Shown piece by piece: positions 45,168 to 54,637 of a stretch of 64,000 nucleotides of DNA. The notes under the pieces were generated by a model that searched no databases, was not told where the DNA came from, and was given only the letters and a program-made list of their open reading frames with translations. How positions within the stretch are numbered: position 1 is the first letter of the stretch; each line of letters starts with the position of its first letter. The DNA is from Sphingomonas alpina (GTDB lineage Bacteria > Pseudomonadota > Alphaproteobacteria > Sphingomonadales > Sphingomonadaceae), in NCBI RefSeq assembly GCF_014490665.1, contig NZ_CP061038.1, positions 4,300,501 to 4,364,500 of the forward strand, written 5' to 3'. The translations under genes and the position numbers were made by a program.

Positions 45168-46295
45168 TCAACCTTTGGCTGAAATGAACCGCGTATCGGC
45201 GCGAGCATGACCGATCCGGGTGAGTCGGGCGACAATCTCGATCATAATTGGTGCGACGCGTGCGATCGGCAAGACTGCACGCGCGATGCGAGGCGATTCG
45301 GCCCCATCCCGGATCAATCCGGCCAGCCCGATCGGCCGGGCGAGGTCGCGCGCGAGCCGTGTCTGGAACGCCGCGGCGGCACCGGCGCCGCCTGCCGCAT
45401 AGGCGGTGGCGGCGCGAATGCCGCTGGCGATGGCGATGCCCATCCCTTCGCCGGCCAGTGACGGTATGACGCCAGCCTGATCGCCAAGCCGGAACAGCCC
45501 GGCCTCACCCTGCCGGGCGCGCCAGCCATAGGGGACATTGGCGACCGCATCGACCGCCCCCGGCGCGCGCCAGGCAAGCCGCTCGCCCAGTGCCGGCAGT
45601 TCCCGCCCCAATGCCTCGAGCAGTCGCTCGGGATTACCTGCTTCGATCAGGCGCGAACGATGGACCGCCATGCACAGATTGGCGGTGCCGTCCTCCTGCA
45701 GCACCACCCCGGCATAGCCGCGGTCGAACAGATGCAGCTCGATCGCATCGCCGATCATCCGGTCGAGCGCCGCCGCGGGGCCAAGCCGGACGCGCAGGCC
45801 TAGCGTAGGATCGGCGCCGCGTGCCGAATCGGGTCGGCCGAGTCCGCGCACATCATGCTTGCCGCTGGCCAGGAACAGCGTGTCGGCAGCAATTTCCCCG
45901 CCGTCGGCGAGTCGCGCGGCGCGACTCTCAATCGCCTTCACCGTCACGCCGCGCTCGATCGCCGCTCCTGCGCCCTCGGCCCGGGCGAGGAGCAGCGTAT
46001 CGAGATGACGTCGCGACACGGCATGCGCGGGGCGCGGCAACGGCGCCTCGACCACTTTGTCGCCGGCGAGCAGGCGCACCCGCGTGATGCGTGCGGGACC
46101 GAGCGCCTGCGGATCGACGCCGAGCCCGGCCAGCGTCTCCAGCGTGCGCCAGCTGAGGAATCCGCCGCACAGCGCGTCGCCGGTCTCGCGATTCCGCTCG
46201 ATCAGCAGATGCGGCAGCCCGGCGCGCGCGAGGATGATCGCGGCGCTTGCCCCGGCGGGCCCGCCGCCGACGATCAGCGCAGGCGTTCGACGCAT
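45168..46295 (-). CDS. FAD-dependent oxidoreductase in type III PKS operon
   Basis: A 375-residue flavoprotein of the geranylgeranyl-reductase/aromatic hydroxylase superfamily. FAD motifs are [21 protein letters not shown] and [19 protein letters not shown]. The N-terminal start at 46295 fits the fold; the methyltransferase upstream ends 21 bases inside this gene (46274-46295 overlap). As third gene after a type III PKS and a methyltransferase it corresponds in position to hydroxylases of phenolic-lipid clusters. Reaction inferred: ring hydroxylation or reduction. Confidence 0.82.
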   Translation of the reverse strand: MRRTPALIVGGGPAGASAAIILARAGLPHLLIERNRETGDALCGGFLSWRTLETLAGLGVDPQALGPARITRVRLLAGDKVVEAPLPRPAHAVSRRHLDTLLLARAEGAGAAIERGVTVKAIESRAARLADGGEIAADTLFLASGKHDVRGLGRPDSARGADPTLGLRVRLGPAAALDRMIGDAIELHLFDRGYAGVVLQEDGTANLCMAVHRSRLIEAGNPERLLEALGRELPALGERLAWRAPGAVDAVANVPYGWRARQGEAGLFRLGDQAGVIPSLAGEGMGIAIASGIRAATAYAAGGAGAAAAFQTRLARDLARPIGLAGLIRDGAESPRIARAVLPIARVAPIMIEIVARLTRIGHARADTRFISAKG

Positions 46296-46972
46296 AGCCG
46301 GAAGGGGAAGACGCGCGCGACCCGCGCATCGGCAATGCCGGCTTCGGCGAGGATCGGCGGCCATTCGCCGGGCCGATAGGAGCGCGCGATCGACAATTGC
46401 CCGTCATGCCGCACGATCGGGTGCCAGCGCGCGATGGTGGCGAGGATCGGGAACCCCCAATGCGCAAACCCGTGTCGGTGCAGATCGTTGACCTGCCAGC
46501 CCCGCACCGTCTTCGCCTCCATGAAGCGCAGGAACGCGACCAGCTGTTCATGCGTCATATGGTGCGCGACCAGGCTGCTGATCACAAAATCCCAGCCGCC
46601 CCGGTCGGTGCCGTCATGATCGGCATAATCGCCGGTGATATAGGTGATGCCCATGTCGGCCGGGGTATGCGCGGTTGCAGCCAGTTCGCTGCGCGGATTG
46701 AGATCGATACCGAGCAGCTCGGCTTCAATACCGCGCTGCTTGGCCCAGCGCGCAATGCGGCGAAGCATATCGCCATCGCCGAAACCGACATCGAGCAGGC
46801 GGAAGCGCGTCATGCCGCGGGTGCCGCGCTTCAGGAAATCGAGCGTCGGCCGCGCCGCCATCGTCACGACATTGACCCTGGCGAGATCGCCGACGACATC
46901 GGCATAGGTGCCGGCGTCGAGATCCTCGGCGTCCATCAGTTCCTCGGCCTGGGCACGGACCGCGAGGGTCAT
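46274..46972 (-). CDS. methyltransferase of type III PKS operon
   Basis: A 232-residue class I methyltransferase. Motif I is FRLLDVGFGDGDMLRRIA (residues ~57-74), followed by LLGIDLNPRSELAATA and DFVISSLVAHHM. ATG 46972 overlaps the PKS stop by 4 nt; a longer in-frame extension through the PKS is rejected as shadow. Its likely substrate is the polyketide-derived phenol made by the upstream synthase. Confidence 0.85.
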   Translation of the reverse strand: MTLAVRAQAEELMDAEDLDAGTYADVVGDLARVNVVTMAARPTLDFLKRGTRGMTRFRLLDVGFGDGDMLRRIARWAKQRGIEAELLGIDLNPRSELAATAHTPADMGITYITGDYADHDGTDRGGWDFVISSLVAHHMTHEQLVAFLRFMEAKTVRGWQVNDLHRHGFAHWGFPILATIARWHPIVRHDGQLSIARSYRPGEWPPILAEAGIADARVARVFPFRLCVERLR

Positions 46973-48039
46973 ACCGCGCTCCTGAACCCGAAACCCTCGG
47001 CGGCAAGGCCGGGGCCGAAGGCCAGCGCGACACCGTCCGCGATCGGCGACCCGCTCAGCAATCGCGCGAGCACGAACATCAATGTCGCCGAGGACATGTT
47101 GCCATTGTCGGCCAGCACGCCACGCGACGCCACCAGCGCCTCTGCCGGCAAATGCAATGCCCCTTCGACCGCATCGAGGATCGACCGGCCCCCGGCATGA
47201 ACCGCCCAGCCATCGATCTCCGCCGGGTCGCGCCCGCCGGTCGCCGCCTGGGCAAAAACGGGATCGGCCAGCCCGGCGGCAATTCGCGCCGGGACTTCGC
47301 CCGACAAATGCATCGCGAAACCGCGATCCGTGATGTCCCAGCGAATCAGGCCTTCGGACTCGGGCAGAGTGGTCGCGAACGGCGCGCCGAGCACGAAGCC
47401 GCCCGGTTCGGCGGTGACCAGGGCGGCGGCAGCGCCGTCGCCGAACTGGAGCATCGCCAGCAGCGGCTCGATCTCCGCGACGTCCTGCAGATGCAGCGTC
47501 GAGAGCTCGACGCATAGCACCAGCACGCGCGCCGCGGGATCGGAGCGGACGATATGGCGTGCGGTGCGCAGCGCGGCGACCGCGGCATAGCAGCCCATGA
47601 AGCCGATCAGCAGCCGTTCGACCGATGGCGACAGGCCAATGCGCCGCGCGACGATCTGATCGATGCCCGGCGCGACGAAGCCGGTACAACTGGCGACGAC
47701 GAAATGGGTGATATCGCCAAGGTCACCGAGAGCCTCGATCGCCGCGATACCCAGCATGGGCGCCGCCTCGGCATAGATGGCCATGCGCGCAGCCGTGCCG
47801 GGCAGAATGGCATCGGCATAAAAACCCTGCGGATCGACCGGCGATCCGCCGCTGCCGGTCGGTGGCAGGATCGACCAGCGATGGCCGATCGCCGAGCGCG
47901 CCGCCATGCGGTCGAACAGTTTCGCGCTGCGCGAGTCGATCAGCCGCTCACGCGCCCAGGCGATAAAAGCATGATGGATGTCGTGCCCCGGAACGGCGGT
48001 TCCGATTGCATTGAGATACACGGGAACAGGTAAGGACAA
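46969..48039 (-). CDS. type III polyketide synthase (chalcone/stilbene synthase superfamily)
   Basis: A 356-residue homodimeric ketosynthase that extends acyl-CoA with malonyl-CoA without an acyl carrier protein. The triad is visible: Cys150 in IGFMGCYAAVAALRTA, His in GWAVHAGGRSILDAVE and Asn in LADNGNMSSATLMFVL. The start is taken as TTG 48039, giving MSLPVPVYLNAIGTAVP; a GTG six codons later is possible. Followed by coupled methyltransferase and flavoprotein genes, an order like that of phenolic-lipid operons. Product probably an alkylresorcinol or alkylpyrone. Confidence 0.92.
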   Translation of the reverse strand: MSLPVPVYLNAIGTAVPGHDIHHAFIAWARERLIDSRSAKLFDRMAARSAIGHRWSILPPTGSGGSPVDPQGFYADAILPGTAARMAIYAEAAPMLGIAAIEALGDLGDITHFVVASCTGFVAPGIDQIVARRIGLSPSVERLLIGFMGCYAAVAALRTARHIVRSDPAARVLVLCVELSTLHLQDVAEIEPLLAMLQFGDGAAAALVTAEPGGFVLGAPFATTLPESEGLIRWDITDRGFAMHLSGEVPARIAAGLADPVFAQAATGGRDPAEIDGWAVHAGGRSILDAVEGALHLPAEALVASRGVLADNGNMSSATLMFVLARLLSGSPIADGVALAFGPGLAAEGFGFRSAV

Positions 48040-48130
48040 GGGCGGGGGCGGCTTTCAGCAGCGCGGCCGGACGCCGTGCATGAGTTGCATAACGCTACTG
48101 TACGCCCCGCGTTCAATGGCCGCAATCTCT

Positions 48131-49051
48131 CTAGCGGGCCGGGATTGGATGGGGTCGTGGCTGGGCCTTGCCCATGCCCAATGCCCATTTGATTCCCTCG
48201 AGATACAAGGTGCGTATGCGCGGATCGTCCCAGCTCGCATCGGTGTGCCCGAGATCCGAATAGAAGACGCGACCCTTGCCATAGGATTTGATCCAGGCGA
48301 GCGGAAAGTCCCGGTCGGTGCGGTGGACGTTCGGGTTGGTCATATCGAGGCTGGCCGGGTCGAGCCGCGCCAGCACATCGACCTTCGCGCGCGAATAGGG
48401 CGTTGCGCGCATCTGATAATGTTCGTCGCGCACCGTCATGCCGGTACGGAATGCCTTCATCGCCGGGAAGTCCGGGCGCTCGACAATGATCTTCGCATTG
48501 GTCACGCCCCAGGGATGATTGTCGAAATAGCCGCCGATCATCTCGCCATAGTCGGGCCAGCCATAGGCCGTCGCGGTCGCAGTATGCACACCGATGAAAC
48601 CCTTGCCGTCCTTTGCGATGAAATCGAGCAGGTCGCGCTTCTGGTCGCTGGTGAGGTTGGTTTCGCCATTGGTGTAGAACAGGACGGCGTCATAATAATC
48701 GAGACTATGGCCGCGCGACGCCTTGCGGCCGCCTTTGGCATAATCGCCCTTGCCCCATACCTCGCTTTTGGTGATCAGATCGGTGTCGGTGCGGATGAAG
48801 GTCACATAGGCGCCAGATGCGCGGCCAATCTGCTCGATCGTCGACACCGCGTGGGACAGCGCGCCATGGGCGGTCTGGTTGCCGGTCGAGATGTCGGCAA
48901 TGACGAGCAATCGCTTGCGGTTGGCATAGACATCGTTACCACCCGGCGATGCTGGCGGCGTTGCTCGACCAAGCGGCGTTTGCGCAAGTGCGGCGACGCC
49001 CAGCACCCCGGCAAGGAGCATCGTCAGGCCAATACGGACGCGATTGATCAT
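48131..49051 (-). CDS. exported ThuA-domain protein
   Basis: A 306-residue protein. Signal peptide MINRVRIGLTMLLAGVLGVA, then a ThuA-like glutamine amidotransferase-fold domain: KRLLVIADISTGNQTAHGAL, YDAVLFYTNGE, GFIGVHTATATAYGWPDYGEMIGGYF and GRVFYSDLGHTDASWDD. ThuA domains occur in sugar metabolism and as secreted putative hydrolases. Start at ATG 49051; 21 upstream codons are rejected. Monocistronic as far as visible. Confidence 0.87.
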   Translation of the reverse strand: MINRVRIGLTMLLAGVLGVAALAQTPLGRATPPASPGGNDVYANRKRLLVIADISTGNQTAHGALSHAVSTIEQIGRASGAYVTFIRTDTDLITKSEVWGKGDYAKGGRKASRGHSLDYYDAVLFYTNGETNLTSDQKRDLLDFIAKDGKGFIGVHTATATAYGWPDYGEMIGGYFDNHPWGVTNAKIIVERPDFPAMKAFRTGMTVRDEHYQMRATPYSRAKVDVLARLDPASLDMTNPNVHRTDRDFPLAWIKSYGKGRVFYSDLGHTDASWDDPRIRTLYLEGIKWALGMGKAQPRPHPIPAR

Positions 49052-49186
49052 GACGCGAATCCTTGAGCGAGCAAGGATCGGGAAATATCGCCCCGGCGCG
49101 CCGAAAGCGACCACCGCCGATATCGGGGGCGGGGAGAGATTCGGCCTATTCCGAAACTTCCCCTGCCAGCAGGACTATATGGTGAG

Positions 49187-49273
49187 TGGTGCGGCCGAGA
49201 AGACTCGAACTTCCACGGGCTTTCGCCCACAACGACCTCAACGTTGCGCGTCTACCAGTTCCGCCACGGCCGC
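49187..49273 (-). tRNA. tRNA-Leu (anticodon GAG)
   Basis: 87 nt including CCA. Acceptor GCGGCCG/CGGCCGC; D arm with GGCGGAACTGGTAGACGC; anticodon arm CAACG-TTGAGGT-CGTTG gives GAG; long variable arm TGGGCGAAAGCCCG, typical of class II tRNA; T arm GAAG-TTCGAGT-CTTC. Decodes CTC/CTT. Confidence 0.96.
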
Positions 49274-49409
49274 ACGTGAAACACCACCGGACAGGCCGGC
49301 AGCTGGTAGGGGAGCGCCCCTAGCAAGGGCTTCGACAGATAGCAACCGGGGAACGCATCATGAGCGCGCGCCCTTCCCCCGGCACTCAGCAGGCTATAGC
49401 AGAGCCGCC

Positions 49410-50795
49410 ATGTCGAGGTCCGCGCCTTTCACCATTTCGGCCGAGACGCGGCGAATCCTCGCGCTCGCCTGGCCGGTCGCGCTGACCAGCCTGAACTGGA
49501 CGATCCTGCATCTGACCGATGTGGTGGTGGTCGGCCTGGTCAGCACCGACGAAGTCGCTGCACTCGGCGCAAGCCGCTCACTGACGTTCGTGACGATCGT
49601 CACCGGACTGGCCTGGCTGTCCGGCATCCTGGTGTTCGTGTCCCGCGCCGACGGGGCGGGCGATCTGAAGCGCACCGGTGGCGTGCTCCGCGAAGGGCTG
49701 GTGCTTGCCCTGCTGCTCGGATCGGTCAGCGCGCTGCTGCTCAGCCTGTTCGCTGCGCCGATGCTCGCCGGCATGGGCGTCGCCGAAGCGCTGGTCGGCC
49801 CCGCCGCGCGCGTCGTGCAGGCCATGGCGCTGTCCTATCCGTTCCAGATGGCGATCGTCGCGGCGAGCTTCTTCCTCGAAGGGGTCAGCCGTCCGCGCCG
49901 GGTGATGACGATCAACCTGATCATGCTCCCGTTCAATGCCCTGCTCGCCTGGGCGATGTCGGGCGGGCATCTTGGTTTTCCGGTGATGGGCGCGGTGGGC
50001 GCCGCGACCGCAACCGCGATCGCATCCGCCTTTGGCGCGGTCGGGATGATCGGCGCGGTCTGGACATTGCCGCGCGCCGCCGCACGGGGCGTGCATGATT
50101 TTTCGCAGGCAGCGTGGCGCGGCGTGCCGGCGGGCGCAGCTCGGCTGGCGCTGTTCGGGGCGGTGCCGGCCATCGCATCGGGGCTCGAACTGGCCGGCTT
50201 TTCGATCCTGATCGCGCTGTCGACGCAGCTCGGCGACATCACTGCACATGCGTTCCAGATCGTCTTTTCGATCCACAACGTCACTTTCGGTGTCGCGCTC
50301 GGGCTGGGATCGGCAGCCGGGGTACGGGCCGGCAATGCGGTGGGCGAGGGCGATGCGGGCCAGGCGATCCCGCGCACCTTGATCGCCGCTGCGGTCGCGG
50401 CGGTGGCGACCGGACTGCTGGCGGTGATCCTGGTCGTGGCGCGGGCACCGCTGGTGGCGGCGTTTCCAGCAGCGGGCGAAGTTCATGTGATTGCGCTGGC
50501 GATGCTTCCGGTCTGGGCGCCGTTCATCCTGTTCGATGGCGTGCAGGTGGTGTTCGTCTATGCGCTGCGCTCACTCGGCGATCAGGTTGTCGCCGGCGCC
50601 AACAGCATCATCGCCTTCTTCCTGGTGACGGGCGGTGCCGGCTGGTGGTTGCTCCATCACGGTGTCGGACCGATGGGGCTGGTCTATGCCTCGGGGCTGG
50701 GGATGGTCGCGGCGACGCTGTTGCACGGCGCGCGCTTCTGGATGATCAGCGCGGCGCTTCGTCGGCGAAGCTCAGCGCCAGCTTTTTCGAATTGA
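49410..50795 (+). CDS. MATE family efflux transporter
   Basis: A 461-residue, 12-helix antiporter that exports cationic drugs or metabolites using H+ or Na+. The N-terminus RILALAWPVALTSLNWTILH with TDVVVVGLVSTDEVAALG is typical of the NorM/DinF branch; a second repeat begins around residue 230. ATG 49410 is preferred because the longer upstream frame runs through the antisense of tRNA-Leu. Its 3' end overlaps the convergent zinc-ribbon gene by 50 nt. Confidence 0.9.
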   Translation: MSRSAPFTISAETRRILALAWPVALTSLNWTILHLTDVVVVGLVSTDEVAALGASRSLTFVTIVTGLAWLSGILVFVSRADGAGDLKRTGGVLREGLVLALLLGSVSALLLSLFAAPMLAGMGVAEALVGPAARVVQAMALSYPFQMAIVAASFFLEGVSRPRRVMTINLIMLPFNALLAWAMSGGHLGFPVMGAVGAATATAIASAFGAVGMIGAVWTLPRAAARGVHDFSQAAWRGVPAGAARLALFGAVPAIASGLELAGFSILIALSTQLGDITAHAFQIVFSIHNVTFGVALGLGSAAGVRAGNAVGEGDAGQAIPRTLIAAAVAAVATGLLAVILVVARAPLVAAFPAAGEVHVIALAMLPVWAPFILFDGVQVVFVYALRSLGDQVVAGANSIIAFFLVTGGAGWWLLHHGVGPMGLVYASGLGMVAATLLHGARFWMISAALRRRSSAPAFSN

Positions 50796-51517
50796 CCGGC
50801 ACGTCGAGCTTGGCGCTGTTGAATTCGACCGTGCCGCGCGGTGGCAGCGTCGTCGCCTCGGGCCGGATCGTCCAGCTATAGACCAGCCGCCCCTGCGCAT
50901 CGCGCAGCTCGGCGCGGATATCGGGGACCGATTGCCGAGTATCGGTCGGATTGACCACCTTGCCGCTGACCGCGAACAACTGGCTGCCGCTGAGCAGGTC
51001 CCGGCGGTCGAGCTTGTTGGCGACCAGGGTGAGCGGCGTTTCCGCCGGCGTCAGGGCAAAGCCGAGCCGGGAGGCAATGCCAGGCGCATCGGAATAGAGC
51101 AGGATCCCGACACCGACCAGCATGGCGATTCCGGCGGCGATCGCCATCATCGTCCATTGTCGCGCCGGGTTGCGCCGCGGGCGAAACGGCGCGTGGTGCG
51201 CAAAGGCGTCATAATCGCCGTCGTCGGACACATAAGCGGGCTCGACCCGCGATGGCGATGGTGGAGAGAGGGGTGGGGGTGGGGGGTGCGGATGGGGGTA
51301 GGGGCGAAACCGGAGCCGTAACGGGCGGTGCAGCGACCGGCGGAACGGCAGGACGCGGGGTGGCGGGCCCTTCGGCGCGTTCCACCAGATCGAGGACGAC
51401 CCCGGGCTGGAACCAGCTATGCTTGCAGCTTGCACAGCGCACGGTGCGCCCGTCCGCTCCGATCGCCGAGTCGGGGACGAGGTATCGGGTACGGCACTCG
51501 GTGCATTCGAGGATCAT
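50746..51517 (-). pseudogene. MJ0042 zinc-ribbon / DUF3426 membrane protein, frameshifted
   Basis: Two frames together make one protein. The first (51517 down to 51209) starts MILECTECRTRYLVPDSAIG with zinc ligands CTEC and CASC (MJ0042 finger) and enters a Pro-rich linker. The second continues FRPRRNPARQWTMMAIAAGI with one membrane helix, then a DUF3426 domain (SGKVVNPTDTRQSVPDI, RGTVEFNSAKLDVP). The frames meet in a C-rich tract (about 51264-51300); one extra base, or two missing, relative to an intact gene. A sequencing error or a slippage event are both possible. It is divergent from ftsE. Confidence 0.8.
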
Positions 51518-51691
51518 GATTGGACGCTTTACGGCCGCCGGATGGCCCCGGCTGGTGACCCAAAACTAAACACCCGATGGCCGCGCGTGGCAAGTCCCGC
51601 GCCCAATTGCCCCCATGTGCTTGATGCCGCGGGTGCGAACGTGCGATGGCAGGGTGGGGCTGATCAAAGAGCGAGTGGGCGTGCGCCGGTA

Positions 51692-52399
51692 ATGGCCAAT
51701 ATCGTGCAGTTCGAGAATGTGGGGCTGCGCTACGGCACGGGCCAGGAGACGCTGTCCGACGTCAGTTTCACGCTGGCGAGCGGATCATTCTATTTTCTGA
51801 CCGGCGCATCGGGTGCGGGCAAAACCTCGCTGCTCAAGCTGCTCTACCTTGCACAACGTCCGACCCGCGGCATGATCCGGCTGTTCGGCGAAGATGCGGT
51901 AACCCTCCCGCGCAAGCGGCTGCCGGGCTTTCGCCGCCGCATCGGCGTGGTGTTCCAGGACTTCCGGCTGCTCTCGCATCTGTCGGCCTATGACAATATC
52001 GCCCTCCCGTTGCGCGTTTCGGGCGTGCCGGAAAGCGATGTCGAGGCGCCGGTCCGCGAGATGCTTGCCTGGGTCGGCCTGTCGGACCGGATCGCGGCCA
52101 AACCACGCACCTTGTCGGGCGGCGAGCAGCAGCGCGTCGCCATCGCCCGCGCGGTGATCGGCCGGCCCGAGATCCTCGTCGCCGACGAACCGACCGGTAA
52201 CGTCGATCCCGACATGGCCGAACGGCTGCTCCATCTGTTCGATTCGCTCAACCGGCTCGGCACCACCGTGGTGGTGGCGACGCATGACTTCCATCTGCTC
52301 GGACGAATTCCCGGCGCGCATATGATGCGGCTCGATGGCGGGCGGCTGCTCGACCCTACCGGCTCGCTGCGCTTCCCGCCCCCGGGCGACGAGACATGA
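51692..52399 (+). CDS. ftsE: cell division ATP-binding protein FtsE
   Basis: A 235-residue ABC ATPase. Walker A GASGAGKTSLLKLLY, signature LSGGEQQRVAIARAV and Walker B EILVADEPTGNVD are intact. With FtsX it couples septal-ring state to activation of peptidoglycan amidases. ATG 51692 opens MANIVQFENVGLRYG; the upstream in-frame extension is unsupported. It overlaps ftsX by 4 nt. Confidence 0.95.
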   Translation: MANIVQFENVGLRYGTGQETLSDVSFTLASGSFYFLTGASGAGKTSLLKLLYLAQRPTRGMIRLFGEDAVTLPRKRLPGFRRRIGVVFQDFRLLSHLSAYDNIALPLRVSGVPESDVEAPVREMLAWVGLSDRIAAKPRTLSGGEQQRVAIARAVIGRPEILVADEPTGNVDPDMAERLLHLFDSLNRLGTTVVVATHDFHLLGRIPGAHMMRLDGGRLLDPTGSLRFPPPGDET

Positions 52400-53289
52400 G
52401 CGTCAATCTCATTCCCTCCGCAGCCGATCGCCGCCTGCTCGACGAAAGCCGCAGCACGCGCGCGATGAGCTGGATCATGGCAATCATGCTGTTCCTGACC
52501 GTGCTCGCCGGCGCATTGGGGCTGGGCACGCGGGCAGCCGCCAATCTGCTCGACCGCCAGCTGGCCGGGCGACTGACGGTGCAGATCGTCGAGCCCGTCG
52601 AACGCATGCGCGATGCCCAGGCGGCGGCGGCGATCGCAGTACTGCGCGGCCTGCCCGACATATCCAGGGCGACGCTCGTCGATCGCGCCGAACTGGCGTC
52701 GTTACTGCGTCCCTGGCTGGGTGCGGACGGCGCCGATCCCGATCTGCCGATCCCGGCGATGATCGATGTCGATCTTGGCGCCGGCAGCGATGCCGCGGTC
52801 GCGCGCGTCACCGCCGCAGTGCAGGCGGTAGCCCCGGCCGCCCGCGTTGACCGCCATGAGACCTGGATGTCACCGGTCAGCAACTTCATGACCATGGTGA
52901 CCGGCCTGGCCATGGCGCTGGTCCTGCTGATGGCGGCGGCGACGGCGACCGTGGTGATCCTCGCCGCGCGGGCGGGGCTGGAGACGCACCGCGACACGAT
53001 CCAGGTGCTGCACATGCTGGGATCGACCGATGTCCAGGTCGCACGGCTGTTCCAGCGCCGCATCGCGCTCGACACGTTGCTGGGCGGCATCCTCGGCACG
53101 ATGCTGGCGTGCGGCCTGATCGGCCTGATCGGGCTGCAGCTCGGCACGCTCGGCTCCGACCTGCTTGGCGGTCTGACGCTCGGCGCACGCGACTGGCTGT
53201 TGCTCGCGCTTCTGCCCGTTGCCTTCGCCCTGCTCGCCACCTTCGCCGCGCGCATCGCGGTGCTCGGCGTGCTGAGGAAGATCCTGTGA
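52396..53289 (+). CDS. ftsX: cell division protein FtsX
   Basis: A 297-residue permease-like partner of FtsE with four helices: one near residues 18-40, then three after residue 165 (MTMVTGLAMALVLLMAAATA and later). The large periplasmic loop between helices 1 and 2 (residues 45-160) contacts amidase activators. Translationally coupled to ftsE (ATGA) and to the following ydcF-like gene (GTGA). Confidence 0.93.
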   Translation: MSVNLIPSAADRRLLDESRSTRAMSWIMAIMLFLTVLAGALGLGTRAAANLLDRQLAGRLTVQIVEPVERMRDAQAAAAIAVLRGLPDISRATLVDRAELASLLRPWLGADGADPDLPIPAMIDVDLGAGSDAAVARVTAAVQAVAPAARVDRHETWMSPVSNFMTMVTGLAMALVLLMAAATATVVILAARAGLETHRDTIQVLHMLGSTDVQVARLFQRRIALDTLLGGILGTMLACGLIGLIGLQLGTLGSDLLGGLTLGARDWLLLALLPVAFALLATFAARIAVLGVLRKIL

Positions 53290-53828
53290 TCTGGCGCACC
53301 CTGCTCGTCGCCATCATCCTGTGGCTGCTCGGCTTCGCGCTGTTCATGCTCGCGCTGCCCGCACCGCTTGACGATGTCCATACCGACGCGATCGTCGTGC
53401 CGACCGGTGGCGCGGGGCGGATCGACCGCGGGCTCGCGCTGATGAAGCAGAATGCGGCCAAGCGCATGCTGGTCACCGGCGTCGCGCCCGAGGTGCGGCC
53501 GGTCGAGCTCGCCGCGCAGTATAAGGCCTCGTCCAGACTGTTCGCCTGTTGCGTCGATTTGGGTCATGAAGCGGTCGACACCAGGTCCAATGCCGAGGAA
53601 ACCGCGCGCTGGGTGCGCGAGCATCATTACAAGTCGGTCCGGCTGGTGACGTCGGACTGGCATGTCGCGCGCGCGCAGATGGAACTGGTCAATGCACTGG
53701 ACGATGATGTGACAGTGGTCGGCGATGGCGTGCCGAGCAGCAGCAGCCCGCGTTACGCACTGCTCGTCGCCGAATATAACAAGCTGCTGCTCCGCCGCCT
53801 CGCGCTGTGGGTAGGGATCGGTCGATGA
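53286..53828 (+). CDS. YdcF/ElyC family (DUF218) membrane-anchored protein
   Basis: A 180-residue protein. N-terminal helix TLLVAIILWLLGFALFMLAL followed by the DUF218 core: DAIVVPTGGAGRIDRGLALM, RMLVTGV, and SVRLVTSDWHVARAQMEL. Members such as ElyC and SanA influence envelope and peptidoglycan integrity. GTG 53286 overlaps the ftsX stop. Its link with ftsEX and plsC points to an envelope-growth operon. Confidence 0.87.
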   Translation: MIWRTLLVAIILWLLGFALFMLALPAPLDDVHTDAIVVPTGGAGRIDRGLALMKQNAAKRMLVTGVAPEVRPVELAAQYKASSRLFACCVDLGHEAVDTRSNAEETARWVREHHYKSVRLVTSDWHVARAQMELVNALDDDVTVVGDGVPSSSSPRYALLVAEYNKLLLRRLALWVGIGR

Positions 53829-54523
53829 ACGCGCTGCGCACCCTGCTCTTCCAGCTGGTCTTCTACACCGTATCGATACCGATCGTCCTGGCGACGCCGG
53901 TCACGGCGCTGTTCGGGCGCAAGGCGATCATCGTCAACACGCACCTATGGACCAAATTCCACCATTGGGCGTCGCGCACCATCCTGGGCATCGACCAGAA
54001 GATCGAGGGCACACAGTTCGGCGAAGGCCCGGTGATCTACGCCGCCAAGCACCAGGCGATGTACGAGACGCTCGAGCTCGGTCGGATGCTCAGGACGCCG
54101 GCGATCGTGATGAAGCAGGAGCTGGCGAGCATTCCGGTCTGGGGCTGGGCAGCGCGGCGCTATGGCGTCATCGTCGTTGACCGCGAGGCATCGGCCGGCG
54201 CGCTTCGGCGAATGCTGCGGGAGGCGAAGGTCGCGCTGGCAGAAGGGCGATCGATCCTGATCTTCCCCGAAGGCACGCGCGTGCCACCGGGCGAGCAACC
54301 GCCACTGCGCGCGGGCTTTGCCGGCCTGTACCAGATGCTGAAAATCCCGGTGGTGCCGATCGCTATCGATTCCGGCAAGGTCTGGCCGAGACACGGCCCG
54401 AAGCTGCCCGGGACGGTGACCTTCCGGTTCGGCGAGGTCATCCCGCCTGGCCTGCCCCGCGCCGAAGCCGAGGCGCTGGTCCACGCGGCGATCAACTCGC
54501 TGGACGTACGCCAGCCCGATTAG
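53825..54523 (+). CDS. plsC: 1-acyl-sn-glycerol-3-phosphate acyltransferase
   Basis: A 232-residue membrane acyltransferase that makes phosphatidic acid. N-terminal helix FQLVFYTVSIPIVLATPV; the catalytic box is KHQAMYETLE, in which the usual H-x4-D is H-x4-E, as in related alphaproteobacterial enzymes; the acceptor motif is FPEGTRVPPGEQPPLRAG; VVPIAI follows. ATG 53825 overlaps the ydcF stop. Last gene of the ftsE-ftsX-ydcF-plsC overlap operon. Confidence 0.92.
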   Translation: MNALRTLLFQLVFYTVSIPIVLATPVTALFGRKAIIVNTHLWTKFHHWASRTILGIDQKIEGTQFGEGPVIYAAKHQAMYETLELGRMLRTPAIVMKQELASIPVWGWAARRYGVIVVDREASAGALRRMLREAKVALAEGRSILIFPEGTRVPPGEQPPLRAGFAGLYQMLKIPVVPIAIDSGKVWPRHGPKLPGTVTFRFGEVIPPGLPRAEAEALVHAAINSLDVRQPD

Positions 54524-54637
54524 GAGTCGCGCTGCGCGGTCACCCGGGGCGGTGATTGCCGCAATGCTCAGGCAACGCTCGTCATCGATTCTGGATCGGC
54601 CGCCCGTCCGGCGGTTTCAGTATCAAGGACGTGTACA

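Noticed and set aside
46973..47689. Fusion of the methyltransferase with an upstream 239-residue domain
   Set aside because: This stretch is an out-of-frame shadow of the type III PKS; the overlapping ATGA at 46972 marks the real start.
49044..49409. N-terminal extension of the MATE gene
   Set aside because: The frame runs through the antisense of tRNA-Leu and shows no transporter features before ATG 49410.
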